A program made the translations under genes and the position numbers. The notes below the pieces were generated by a model. The model saw nothing but the letters and a program-made list of their open reading frames with translations. It was not told the DNA's origin and ran no database searches. Positions 52,534 through 64,000 of a stretch of DNA of 64,000 bases are shown piece by piece (position 1 is the stretch's first letter; each line of letters opens with the position of its first letter). Source of the DNA: Rostratula benghalensis (Eukaryota; Chordata; Aves; Charadriiformes; Rostratulidae); the NCBI GenBank assembly GCA_013399305.1, contig VXAI01000013.1, forward strand, positions 7,463,132 to 7,527,131, read 5' to 3'.

Positions 52534-55500
52534 AAATAATTAATCTTACAGTAACTGAATGATGAAAACATCAACAGTTATAGCAAACAAATCACTGCCA
52601 CACTCTGACAGGGCTATGGAGGGGAAAACCATGGAATTATTGCCAACAAGCATTGTCAAAGATCATGAGTAATTTGCCCCAGCTTCTTTCGGTTCACTGG
52701 ATGCTCCACCAGCTGGTTGTACAAGCCCCATCTCTGTAAACCACGCTCAGGAATCAAGTCCTTGGTAACAATATCCAGCTCTGACTGTAAACCTCAAAAT
52801 GCTGAAAGAAAATTATTACCGAAAGGGAAACTGAGGCATTGAAAGAATTCCTTGATTCACAAAGCAGAGGTTTCTTAGAAAACACACCTATAGAGAGCAA
52901 AATACCCATCCAATAGTCTAGAATAAAACAAAAGTAAAGCAAAATTGTAATCCTGAAAGAAGAAATAAAGCCTACAGCTCACTACCCAGCTCAACTGCTG
53001 CCAGATTGGGGTGCAAATTCCAATCCTACATGAACTCATCTCAGGCATTGCTGAGAGCAGGTAACACAAAGGGGGTTTTATTAATTTCCCTTTCTTCCCT
53101 CCCCCAAAATTATGTCCACACCTTAGGGTTCTGGCTTTAGCCCTGTAGACTAGAAGTGAAATGAGGCATTTCACTCATTTAAGACGTTGCATCAATGTGA
53201 AGTCTTTGCTGGTTTCTTTTAATGTTCAATTATGTCTTCCTTGGTAAGATTCAATTAATTGGTGAGATAATGAAGGAGCTATTCCCCAGGAATTATTATG
53301 TAACCTATATTATCTTGTCTTAATACAATGGGAGATATTAAAGTCAGAAGCCTTTTGTTTCTTTGCTGTTTTCAGCCCTTTTGCATGTTTATTTTAAATA
53401 CTAAATATTCAGTATTTTAAAAAACTTCTCTTAAACCTCAGGCATGGGATGTTTTAACTGCACATCACTTCACTGATTTGCTCAGTGAATGTTTGTTTTG
53501 TTCTTATTAATTACAAATATGCATGTAATGATCCACTGGCTTGATTTCATTATGTTGCTAGTTTTCTAAAATCATTGCCTAAGGAATATAATACAATCTG
53601 CTGAGCCCTGGGCAGAGTGATTTACAGACTGCTCTACATTAACCTGTAGTTCACGCATCACTGAGTGTTTTCCTCCCCTAATTAGAGACCAGCCAATTGC
53701 ACTATTTACAATTACTTAATATGATGAGGATTTATGTAGAGAGAGATTAAATAAAGAGAGATTTCACGAAAACACAGAGCACAGACTAAACATTTAATTA
53801 GCAGAGCAGTAAGTTCCAGGATACTAGGATCTTCAAAATGTGCTTTTTATTAGTCTGTTCTTTTGTTGTTTGAGGCCGCTTTCTCCAGGTGGAAAACACA
53901 TTGGCATAGTCACAAAACCCCCTCAGAGTCTTATACAGAAAACACTGACACAAAATCTTCATTTGAATAAATGTGTTGCTGCAGATAACAGTATTTCACG
54001 CTCTACCTCTTTAGAAACAGGAGTGATTGGTCCATATTCAAAGCTGTCTCTAAATTCTGTTACAATACAGGATTATTGAGAGGGGTGTAGCATACCCTGC
54101 AAATTTCTTTACATCCATTTCTGTGAAGGCAACTTGATTATTTATTCATACTGAAATTTGCAAAAAAACCCCACACCCTAAACCTGCAAAAAGGGGGGTT
54201 TAGCATTATGAACTCAGGTGTGCTCTTGCTGCTTTCCTGTGGAGCAAAACTATTTCTAACCTACTCCAGATCAGAGCCAGGCCCTTCAGCTTTCTCATCT
54301 TTTTTATCTTCTCCTTGCCTCCAACAGATTTCCTGTTGCAGGGGCTAGAGCACATCGCATTGGCTCAACAAGCTCAGTTGCTTGAATGATTCCTTCCATA
54401 GCAAGCTTGGAGTAAACAGTTAATGATATGATTATGCAAGGAGTTGCTGCCTTGCTCTCAGATGCAGCCTATCTGGATGATCTAGGTTTTAAAAAAAATA
54501 AAATAAGTATCTAAATAAGTGCTTAAATATAATGTCTCCCCTAACCCCAGTCATACTGACAGAACCAGGCTAGGGTGCAACTGTCTGTGACGTTATGCCA
54601 ACAGATCGGAGCTGAGCATCTGTGAGCGTGTGAGGGGAGAGATGATACCCTGATCAGCTGCACTCAGTTCAACACTTCTTACCAAAGCAGAGGATGTAGC
54701 GAAGGAAAATATTTCTGTTCTGTTTTCAAAAATATTTCTAACTTTTCTGGGCTAATCATCTCTTCAGAGTAAATCAGAGGATAACAACTGTTTTGCATAA
54801 AATCTGATCTGGAAGTATCTTGGGAGGGACAGAATAAGATTTACATTCAGTGGCAGAAATACAACCTAGAAACAAAAGCTATGAAATTTTAAATCCTAGC
54901 AAAAGTAAGAGGAAGAAAGGAAGTGTTTTGGAGGAGCCAAGATAACAAACATAAAGCAATATTATGTTTCCAAAATGAGAAACAAGAAGCTCTGGGTGTT
55001 TTTGAAATAGCTAAGCAATAAAGAGCATAGCTCATCATTTGCCAGCACCTTTTTGGAGTGCTTTCAAACACTTCTCTGTAACATTGCTCAACCCCTCACT
55101 TTTAAACAAATACAAATGGATCAAAATGAACCACCATGGAACTAGGGGCTGAAATGTCCCACATGTCATGGCAAATCTGTGTGACGGCTTTCCAGAGACA
55201 AGAGCGAGACTGGTCCCTGGCCAAGTGCCTCCACATGAAGGAACACAGAGGTTCCTTGTGGCCTCCCTCTTTATGTTGCTTCTGTCTAGCCCCTTTTGCT
55301 CCCTGAGAGGCTCTTGTTCACTTAGACACCACCATATGTTACAAGTGAACAGTGGTTACTTACCAATTGTCCAGCAAAAAGGAGGGGCAGAGGAGATGTT
55401 TTGTAGTCAGCCAAGGCATAGATAATATAGAAGAATTAAGCTATAGAAGCCTATGTAGTGTACTTACTTTTGAAAAATGTGTATGTACATCTCTGAAGAC

Positions 55501-58500
55501 AAAAGATGAATCTCTAAGCAGTAGGGGCAGACTGTGGATTGGTGCACCTTCATTTACCCTGAAGGTGTGGCATTGCCCTTCTTCTGGAGGAAAGAAAGAG
55601 GGTGACTGAGAAAAGACACAAGGCATGCAATTAGCAACTGTGTCAACAACCCACAAGTAACTGAGAACCAGATATATGTATGTTGGTTGTAGCATGATGT
55701 TTTTTAATAAGATAAGACTGCTTAACTTCAAACACAAGTTACGCAGCCATCTAATCAGCATATTTCCTAATACTATCCGGCACAATCTCTGTTTAGTATT
55801 TCTAGTTTACCAATGCATACCACTGTGAAAAACATTCATACTCTGGCCTAATTCAATATTCTGGAACAGTGGAGTTCTTTCAAACTCTCTAATGGACACG
55901 CAATTAACAAAATATACACCATCAGCAGTGACTTGCTACCAATACAGTTCTGTTGCAAAGCAAAGTGAGGGGACAAAGCCCAAGACAGTTGGATTATGTG
56001 GGTCCTGTGGACTGATGGGTGGTGTTGGAAGGAGGGAGCAGGGAGGGAGTGAGGGAGTATCATGCTCAGGCTGCTGGTTTCCAGGTGTCTCAACGGCTAG
56101 GCTCTCAAATGGTAAGGGCTGACCTGAAAAGAAGATCCAGCACTCGCTGGGAGAGGCAGCGCTGATGGAGTTCACTGAAGTGTGCTCTCAAAATAAAGAC
56201 TTGTGTTCCTGAGGTTTAGAATTATGTTATAGTGACAAAAAATTAAGGGAAGAAATGAAAGCTCTGAGCTCTGCTATACACTACTCTTCTCACTAAAGTG
56301 GGTTCTTATGAATTCTTTAACTGTTTCTTGCCATTCTCTCTCTCTCCATAAAATGAGGCTAAATAACTCAACTATTTTATGGATGCAATGAAAGCTGATA
56401 TATAAAAGAAAACTACTACTTTTATGAAGTGCTGTGCAAGATGTGCCAAAGGGCTAATTTGGGCTAATCACTGCTCCTATTTCTATATTATACTTCTAAA
56501 GTTTGTAATGTTTCACAAGGGTAACCAAGATCAACATACACTTTCTTTACTTCATGCTGTGTGAAATGTTCATGGCTAGACAGCTAAGGAATTATTTCAT
56601 ATATTACAAATATCACAATGATCACTAGACTACTGCCTTTGACACAGAGGATTTTATTTAACACAGGATGATGTGTTTGGTGTGTCAATTTTGTCACCCA
56701 AATTGTTCTCTTGTAGAACATCTTGTACATTGCTATACGTGGTGCTGAGAAAGTTTGTGCCAGTTACTACATGATTATTATTCTAAAAAGCAAGTCTCCT
56801 TTCTGAAAAGAGCACTTCTTTTTGAGGAGATAAACAACAGAAAGGTAAGGTTATCCTAAAGGTAAAATAAGGTCAAAGTTGTTCAGAGCCATCAAATAGC
56901 TTATCCCAGAAAAAGAGTACTGGCAGGCTGAGCTAATCGAAGAGTTTTGTTGAATGAACATTGGCTAACACGCTACAGCACTTTATTGACTTTCCAGAAC
57001 TTGTTGATCCCTAAAGCTACCCCTGCATTACTGTAACCATGAAAGAACAACACACATCAGGAGTTCTGATACAGTTCTCACTGCAAGCAAGGCACAAGTT
57101 TCTGAAATACTGCTGAGTGCCCTTTAAACTTTAGCACTTCCTAAAGCTGACAAAAAACTTTCTAAGACTAGTAAACTACATGGAAAAAAGTCTTTGTTCT
57201 TCCCAAAGAACCTCTGGAAAGTCATGTGGTCTTGAAGTGCCTGTGAAATAACATCTGTTGTAAAAAATCCTCTTTCTTTTTTTTCCTTCTCTTAATCCTG
57301 CCATTTGGTTATATGTTTGCAAAAAAGGGAATAACTTTTGTAATTTAAGTGATATGTGATCTATACATCTATGTTTTTCCAAAAAGGGAGTGCCTATTAT
57401 CAGCAGACATTATCTCTGTTTTATAACTCCCCTGATGGTTTACAATCAAGAATTTCAATCTCAGCTTGTGTTTCACCTTTACTTCCAAAAACCCTCCTTT
57501 GCTAGCAATCCCTGCCTGCCACAAATCTTTCTTTCATACTGCTGAGTGAAGATCATGTGGCTTTGCTTCTTTTGCTTCGCATGAGTTGCAATCAGTTGGA
57601 AAACCTTTTATATAGTCTCTTTAATTTAATGAAGTAACATCCAGTCAAGTGCTGTACAGCTCATGAAGTAATTAAAGATTGTAAGAAAGGGATCATTGTA
57701 GTCAATGGCAGGAATGGGGTAAGAAATAACTAACCACATTTAATTAGAGCCAGAAAGAACTCTCTGCACTCTCAGAGAAACCTGATGGTTCAGGATTTAT
57801 ATGTTGTGTATAGCTATGTGTCCTGCTACGTTGCAAACTACAGAAATTATAGAACTGCTGGGCCAAATCCTGCACTTACCAGAACATAAATCTGCAGTAA
57901 TTCCATTAGCCATTGTGGATTTATGTCACTTCAAAGGAAATCAGACTCTTTGTTTTCCTTGCTTTACGTTCTGAATAATGTACCCATCATAAATACAGAC
58001 TGTCAGGAAAACCCAAGTGTTGCATCACAGGGATTACAATAGATGTCCTTAAAAGTGGCTGGGCAGCAATTAAGGCAAATAGATGTTTTCCTGATGAATA
58101 CACATCCTAATGCCTAGCTTCTGCTCTTAATGAAGTAGAATGCAACACTTTTTTCAAACTTGACTTTAATCAGACCAGAAAGAAACCCTGGTCATTTGCC
58201 AGTCTGCTTTTCCTAAGGGGGTTGCCCAAGGCAGTTTTGAAATGACAGCTTAGAAGGTGCAGGAAGAAATAAGGCATTTAGGATGACATTTTTAATTTCC
58301 TTTAGCTAGATGTCAGAATTTTACAGGACTAAAATTTTGTAACCTGAAGATCCAATTTCAGGTGGCTTATGTTTAAATAAAGGCAAAGACATATAAAAAG
58401 TGGGTCTTTATATTGACCCTTGTTCATCCTTGTCACAATTCTGGATATTAAGTGATTTTTTAAGGTAAAGAAACTATTTTATATATGTGAACTCTGGATG

Positions 58501-59123
58501 TCCTCTGGTATTAAATACAAATTAGCTATGTACTGGACGGTGCGTATAGGGGAAGGGCAGGGTTAGCCACCAGCAGTTTGTCCATTTGAACACTGAAGTC
58601 TGGTATGAAGGTCATTATGGCGGTCTTCGAGGCGGGAACAGCTTGATGCAGTCAGGTTTGGAAGAAGAACCATGAAAGGATTCAGCAATGGTGATGTTGG
58701 TGCATCAGGCCAGAGTTCATGTCTGGACTAACCAGGCTCATGGGTCTCCAGTTTCTGAACGATCCTGTTGTGGGAGCAGAGCAGGTCATACTGAGGCTTA
58801 TGTGCTGAAAGCTTTGGTTAACAGTCTGCAGCAGGATACAGATGGTGATATTCGACATTTGGTCTTGCTGTGCTGCTCCTGGAGCTCTGTCACCTGGTTC
58901 AAAGAGGAGCAGGGAAGTAAGAAGGGATACACCTACTGCATTTTTGTATTAAATTTAATTAGAACATAACAAAACATGTTGTTACCGCCAGAGTACTCTG
59001 ATCTCTGGCTTTGTTTCTGAATGTCCAAGATCTGTGAATCATTAGAAATCAGTTCATAAACTCTGTAACTTCTTGTTTACCTAACAGGCAATTATTCCTA
59101 TCAGTCATTTTTGATAAACACTT
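52534..59123. other. Unique DNA, AT-rich, no recognisable gene
   Basis: No exon or RNA gene recognised. Motifs worth noting are the homeodomain-type sites at 53506-53530 and 53678-53685 and a weak palindromic element at 57859-57950. Open frames of up to 114 codons (55441-55785 minus) show no recognisable family. Confidence 0.5.
57859..57950. repeat. Possible decayed palindromic MITE-like element
   Basis: An imperfect inverted repeat is centred near 57905: CATAAATC at 57885-57892 pairs with GATTTATG at 57918-57925. The flanking left arm, GGGCCAAATCCTGCACTTAC, resembles the arm of a short palindromic repeat that I recall from reptile and other amniote genomes, in which a GGGCCAAATTCTG end leads to a central CCATTG...CAATGG. 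The match is by memory only and the right arm is poor. Confidence 0.3.
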
Positions 59124-60260
59124 AGAATCATAGAATCATTCAGGTTGGAAGAGACCCTTGGGATCATCGAGTCCAACCATCAGCCCCACTCTACAAATTC
59201 CTCCCCTACACCAAATCTCCCAACGCCACATCTAAACCACTCTTAAATACATTCAGGGATAGGAACTCAACCACCTCCCTGGGCAGCCTATTCCAGTGTC
59301 TGACCACTCTTTCTGTGAAAAATTATTTCCTAATGTTCAGCCTAAACCTACCCTGTTGCAGTTTGAGGCCATTCCCTCTCATTCTATCGCTAATCACCTG
59401 TGAGAAGAGACCAGCACCAACCTCTCTACAATGCCCTTTCAAGTAGTTGTACAGAGCAATGAGGTCTCCCCTCGACCTCTTCTTCCTCAAACTAAACAAT
59501 CCCAGCTCCTTTGATTGCTCTTCATAGGATTTGTTCTCCAGGCCCCTCACCAGGTTTGTTGCCCTCCCCTGCACTCGCTCCAGCACCTCAACATCTCTCT
59601 TGTGTTGAGGTGACCAGAACTGGACACAATACTCAAGGTGTGGCCTCACCAGTGCTGAGTACAGGGGGACAATCACCTCCCTACTTCTGCTGATCACACT
59701 ATTTTTTATACAAGCCAGGATGCTATTGGCCTTCTTGGCCACCTGGGCACACTGCTGGCTCATGTTCAGCCGCTTGGCAATTAGAACCCCCAGGTCCTTT
59801 TCTGCCAGGGAGCTCTTCAGCCGCACTTCCCCAAGCCTGTAGTGATGTTGTGGCCTAAGTGCAGCTCCTCCTGTTGACATTGGCCCATCCATCCAATCTA
59901 TCCAAGTCCCTCTGTAAAGTTTCCCTGCCCTGCTGCAGATCAACACTCCCACCTAGTTTAGTGTCATCTGCAAACTTACTCATGGTACACTCTATATTCT
60001 TGTCGAGATCATCAATAAGGACATTAAACAGAAATTATCCCAATACCAAGCCCTGAGGAACATCACTTGTGACCGGCTGCCAGCTGGATTTAACTCCATT
60101 GAACACCACTCTTTGGGACCGTCCAGCCAGCCAGTGCTTGATCCAACAGGTCGCACGCTCATCCAGGCCACAAGCAGCCAACTTTTCCATGAGAATTTTG
60201 TGGGGGACTTTGTCAAACACTTTTTGAAAGTCCAGGAATACAATATCCACAGCCTCTTTA
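59124..60260 (-). mobile_element. CR1 LINE, 5'-truncated, best preserved copy
   Basis: This is the longest CR1 in the window. The 3' end is at the left: AGAATCATAGAATCATTCAGG is the reverse complement of the terminal ATTCTATG-type octamer repeat, followed by GGTTGGAAGAGACCCTTGGG and ATCATCGAGTCCAACCATC. Moving right, it covers the 3' UTR, the C-terminal end of ORF2, and the palm of the reverse transcriptase up to the Leu-Asp-Phe-Gln-Lys motif near 60240, where recognisable similarity stops. 5' truncation through incomplete reverse transcription is normal for the family. No target-site duplication is apparent. It is probably the youngest copy here because long open frames survive. Confidence 0.96.
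59323..60250 (-). pseudogene. CR1 ORF2 reverse transcriptase, broken C-terminal part
   Basis: The intact family protein has an endonuclease followed by a reverse transcriptase and copies CR1 RNA at a nicked genomic site. Here only the palm onward remains. The first open piece (60250-60035) reads VDIVFLDFQKVFDKVPHKIL and on to a Val-Pro-Gln-Gly-Leu-Val-Leu-Gly block, and ends at a TAA codon (60035-60037). Beyond that stop, the catalytic FADD motif is still readable at 59974-59963. After a disrupted junction, a 209-codon open piece (59952-59323) carries the C-terminal region. It contains the blocks [20 protein letters not shown], the Pro-His-Leu-Glu-Tyr-Cys-Val-Gln-Phe region, and the ending GRFRLNIRK. 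The endonuclease is absent, so the copy cannot move itself. The 60-codon plus-strand frames over it are antisense artefacts. Confidence 0.93.
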
Positions 60261-62454
60261 GGCTATCTTTTAGGGCTAATGACAAATTTCCATAAATAGT
60301 ATTCCTAGCAGCCATTCCTAGCAGCAACTGATTACTAAAATAGGCATCCTAAAATATTGCAGATAATATCTACTATTAGCCAGGCATGGATTACTGAGAA
60401 AACACAGATTTATAGCCCCATATTAGCACAGCTTGGTGCACCACGTACTCTGTTGCATGCTGCGGAAGAGGCAGTACCAGGCTTGCCACCCATTTCAGAA
60501 AACCCAGGAACCCAAAAGGTGCATTGCAGGCAGTGATGGTTTGCTGAAAGATGACAAGTTGTGGCAGTGTTTTGAAAGACAGACTTCTGCTGCTAACAAA
60601 GTGGGGATGGGAATGTTGCATCACCTAAAGGAGGAAAGAAATGTCTGCAGGTGACACACTTGTGCTGACCTCATGAGAAAGGGGGTAGAGGTTCCCATTT
60701 GCTGCCAGGCCAGCCTGCAGGTTCTTGTCATAGATGGCAGCCTCCAAGAGATATCTTTTGGGGTTTCTAGTGTAAAGCATATTTTAAAAGCATATGGCTC
60801 ATTGCTGTTACTGTCACCCATTTCTGTTGCTGTCAAGTTGGGCACTAGCATCCAAGGTTGATGTCCCTGTTTTAACATGCCATTCTGCTCTGTAGTATTG
60901 AGACTGCTTTTATATCCCATACCATGGCTGAGGCAAAATTAAAGTAGTGCTGTTGGCAGCATGCTTAAGTTCTCATTTTTTTTTTTTTCACAAGATTTCC
61001 ATGCCTTTCTTTATGAAATTGAGAGAAGCCTCATATTTTTGCAACAACCATAGAAGATGAAATTAAAAGCAGTTAAAATCTGGATGGTACAAAATTCATA
61101 CCTCGATGAAGTTCGAACGTGCCCTGGACTTCTAGCTTTTACTAAATGTGTCTGACTACTTAATGTGCTGATTTATGTTTGAGATCATCTGCAACTCCAA
61201 TGACATACCAGAAAATGAGTAATTTGAAGTCTCTAATCTTAATTACCCAATCCTCTGTCAAAAGTCCTTTTGAATTATACCACCTTTATCCAATTGCCAG
61301 AAGTTTGTACGGGAATTAGCTGCAGAAAACAGATGTGATGACTGGTATCCCAGCCAAAGACCTTTGCTTAGGTGAATTTACTTGAAATATTTCCAGACTT
61401 GACAGAAATTCTGAATAAGATTGTGAATGAAAAATAGACATGTTTATAAAGAACAAACATAACAGAAAGATGTTATTTTCAGCCTGACTCTAGCTGTTAT
61501 CTTATGTATTAAAAATTGAGGTGTTTTCACATCAAAAATCCACAAGTCCCAAATATCTTTGGAGCAGCTATGTTGCCATTTCCATTTTACTGAATTTCCA
61601 AGGGAGAAATCTTCCTTAAGCTGAAAAAACAGAGTACAGAGCTGTAAGCGTATGCACAACAGGATTACAAAGCTGATAAGCTTATTTTGAACAGGACAAG
61701 GATCTCACATTTCACATACTGTGTATTTTTCCCTTAGCAAATTATAAAAATCCATTCCATATTTGGAATATATATTTTAGGCAGCTCAGAAAACACACCT
61801 TAAAAGATTTGCCTGGATTAAATGTAAGGCCTCAGCAAACCTAAATGTGCCTTCAAACCTTGATTTCTTACCTGCTTCTTACATAGTGCTCATGATCATT
61901 TGTTTAGAGAAACGTCCTCCAGTCACTCTAAGTAATAATCTGATAGAAAGGTGATCAGCTTGGCTATTTGAGTTACATTCTCATCCTTTAGAAAAGACAT
62001 TGCCATTTTGCATCTCTGTATGGAGAGCCTGAATTCTGCTCCACCTGACACTTTTGCAATGAATGGATCTAAATAGATTTGAGATTATGATGCTGCAAGA
62101 GGGATTCAACTTCTACAGGAACACCAGTCTGAAATGGCAACCTAGGTCAACACATCCATTTCCTTACACTAGGAGGCAGCTGAGTCCTGAATGGGCTGAA
62201 GAAGAATCTACTTCCTGCTATAAAACTGCCCAAGTTTTGATTTGGAGCAAACAATAGCTACAGGACAAAAGAATTGGTCTAAAATGACATACAGAAAGAA
62301 AGCAGGATAAATAAAAGATGTTGCTAATGTTGTAGGTAGCAGCATCACATGATTTTTATTAATTTTTTATTATTACTCATGAGGCATTTAGGACAAAGCC
62401 TGTGACCCTCAATGTAGGACAACAAACGTGACAAAACAAGTGAAAAAACCCACA

Positions 62455-62545
62455 CCAAAATTTTAACCATTCCACTTGGATTAAGGGAAAAATTCTTCCT
62501 GATCCTAAGTCTGGTTACCATTTTAACTATAAGATTGCTTCAAGT
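62455..62545 (-). mobile_element. Possible ancient CR1/L3 3' scrap
   Basis: GATTAAGGGAAAAATTCTTC followed by CTGATCCTAAGTCTGGTTACC resembles the AATTCCTTCCTGACCCC...GGCGATCA block near the 3' end of old reptile-type CR1/L3 elements, read in reverse complement. Only this short block is convincing, and flanking similarity is weak, so the call rests on memory of the consensus. Confidence 0.35.
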
Positions 62546-63540
62546 GGCACCAGGAGCAGTGCAGCACTGTATTTTTCCATCCTGTCTAGACATGTGACCT
62601 ATTTCCAGTTGGCTGGTCATTAGAGGAACAGAACAAAAGTCAAACAAACAAAAAAAAAAAAGTAGGAGCCAATTTGTACATCAAGAGAGAAAAGAAAAAA
62701 AAAAATAAATCCTCTTGGCCCAGAGGCAGCCAGTGAATGCCCTGAAGCACAGGATTAATACGATATATGTTGTTGCAAGCAGTGATCCAATTTCCTTTCA
62801 AAACTGCTTGGAGACTTGGACCCAAAGATTCATGTCTGTCCCAGACTGTGTTGGGTAGTGGGAGGCATAGCTTTCAAGGCAGCTTTCTGCAAGTATAACA
62901 TCTCTCTTGGGAAATAAGAGAAGTTTATATCTACAGAGCTAAATACTGGTCTAAAGAGACATTTCAAAACCTGAAGTCAGCAAAACAAGTACCCTGTGCC
63001 CAGAACCTGCTGGAAGCTGGTCTTCTGGGAAATGGAGTTGGAGAGCAGAGGTGCAGGCAAAGGATCTGGGAGCAAAGGCCTCACAGAAGCTGTACAGTGC
63101 TCTGGAAAAGCCCTTCACTAAAAGCTTGTGCCCTTCTGGCTCCATATCACATATTGAGATTTATCACTTTGACATTACTCAGAAGACCAGGACACAAGAA
63201 GATGTATGAGTAGGAGATGGGGTGCTTGACCAGCTTTCTAGGAAGTCTCATTCTAGGCCACCACATTTAAACTCTGTGATGAGAGGCATTTTACATCATC
63301 AGAAAGAGATAAAGTTGGGTGGCAATGACTGGGATCGTAGTGAAATGTGGTCTATATGTATATGGGGAAATGAGAGTTTTGTATTATTTTATTTCTGTAG
63401 CATCCTGATCTCTTTTTTCTGATATGTTTACTTTGATTTTACAGTTTATTAAGGTTATCCCTTCCTATCTGATAACATAGGTTAATCAAATATAGAACAT
63501 ATGGAAGATGAAGGTATGACTCTCATCTAGGCTAATGTAT

Positions 63541-63568
63541 TTGTGTGTATGTGTATCTATGTGTGCAT
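63541..63568. repeat. TG-rich simple repeat
   Basis: A short degenerate TG/TATG repeat. Confidence 0.6.
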
Positions 63569-63579
63569 TTGTTGGGATA

Positions 63580-63591
63580 AAAAAAAAAAAG
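63580..63591. repeat. A-run
   Basis: About twelve adenines. No source element recognised. Confidence 0.6.
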
Positions 63592-64000
63592 AATGAATTA
63601 GTTTTGTTTCTTCTGACTTGGGAATAATATATCCATTATATTTATTGCTGTTAATATTTGTTTCAAAGAATACTGTTTGTGTTGCAGTGGTGCCTACTAT
63701 TTCAAATGGAGATGAGGGCCCCTACTTGACATGCACTATACATATCTATAACAAAAAGCATGCTCTATCCCCAAACCATCTGCACAGTTAATGAGAGATA
63801 AAAGTGTATACAATAGGCCAGAGCAGAATAAAGAAACGTAGATGCAGTTTCATCAGGGTAATAGGCATCAACCCGAAATGAGCCAAAGACTCAAGGCAAA
63901 GGGTTGTGTTACCTGCATACAAACCTGTTTCACCCTGTGTAGAAGGAAATCTCTCCAGAAATGTCTTTTTCCTTTCTGGCCACCATTTGTTGTCAGTGAT

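Larger units (their letters stand above)
60261..64000. other. Unique DNA, no recognisable gene
   Basis: Contains a T-run at about 60976, an A-rich run near 62649 and 62696, a TG-rich stretch near 63542 and an A-run at 63580. A possible CR1/L3 scrap is listed separately. No exon, RNA gene or other element that I can name. Confidence 0.55.

Noticed and set aside
56090..56210. Possible LTR or gene 3' end around an AATAAAG motif
   Set aside because: A lone polyadenylation-like hexamer is common in AT-rich DNA, and I found no matching second LTR, primer-binding site or exon.
1..64000. CRISPR array, operons, bacterial or phage genes, and complete endogenous retrovirus
   Set aside because: No regularly spaced repeats, no compact coding and no paired LTRs or retroviral protein motifs were seen. 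The CR1 elements show a bird nuclear genome.

Overview
This window looks like bird nuclear DNA. The main evidence is several 3' fragments of CR1 non-LTR retrotransposons. They end in the avian-type motif CCATTCTATGATTCTA or its reverse complement, with no poly(A) tail. Other repeats are sparse: short microsatellites and A- or T-runs. The sequence is AT-rich and CpG-poor. I cannot name the species or chromosome. I recognised no cellular protein-coding exon, tRNA, rRNA or known ncRNA gene. The open reading frames present are short, overlap on both strands, and match no family I recognise, except the CR1 reverse-transcriptase remnant. The window is either intergenic or lies inside one or more very large introns.

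Layout. 1-13.8 kb: unique AT-rich DNA with small tandem duplications and pyrimidine tracts. 13.84-14.23 kb: CR1 3' end, plus strand. 14.2-27.6 kb: unique DNA with a perfect 13-bp inverted repeat (20.95 kb), a CAAAA/CCAAA repeat (20.72 kb) and a 30-bp-period pyrimidine repeat (25.9 kb). 27.66-28.16 kb: degraded CR1, plus strand. 28.2-33.2 kb: three GC-richer patches without a recognisable gene. 35.28-35.96 kb: a cluster of about twenty CpGs with an RFX X-box-like palindrome and an AP-1 site, followed at 36.6 kb by three TAAT homeodomain-type motifs. 38.28-38.59 kb: CR1, plus strand. 46.34-46.39 kb: TA/TG microsatellite. 47.75-48.26 kb: ancient CR1, minus strand. 52.31-52.50 kb: ancient CR1 fragment, plus strand, followed by an A-run. 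53.5-53.7 kb: another AT-rich homeodomain-motif region. 59.12-60.26 kb: the best-preserved CR1, minus strand, with a broken reverse transcriptase. 60.3-64 kb: unique DNA with a possible further ancient CR1 scrap.

Nothing here forms an operon-like or multi-gene system, and I found no convincing new biological system. The most interesting signals are the CpG/X-box patch at 35.3-35.96 kb, the TAAT clusters, a strongly recurrent GGGTTTTTT / AAAAAACCC motif spread over the window, and the perfect hairpin at 20.95 kb. The regulatory interpretations are inference from motifs.
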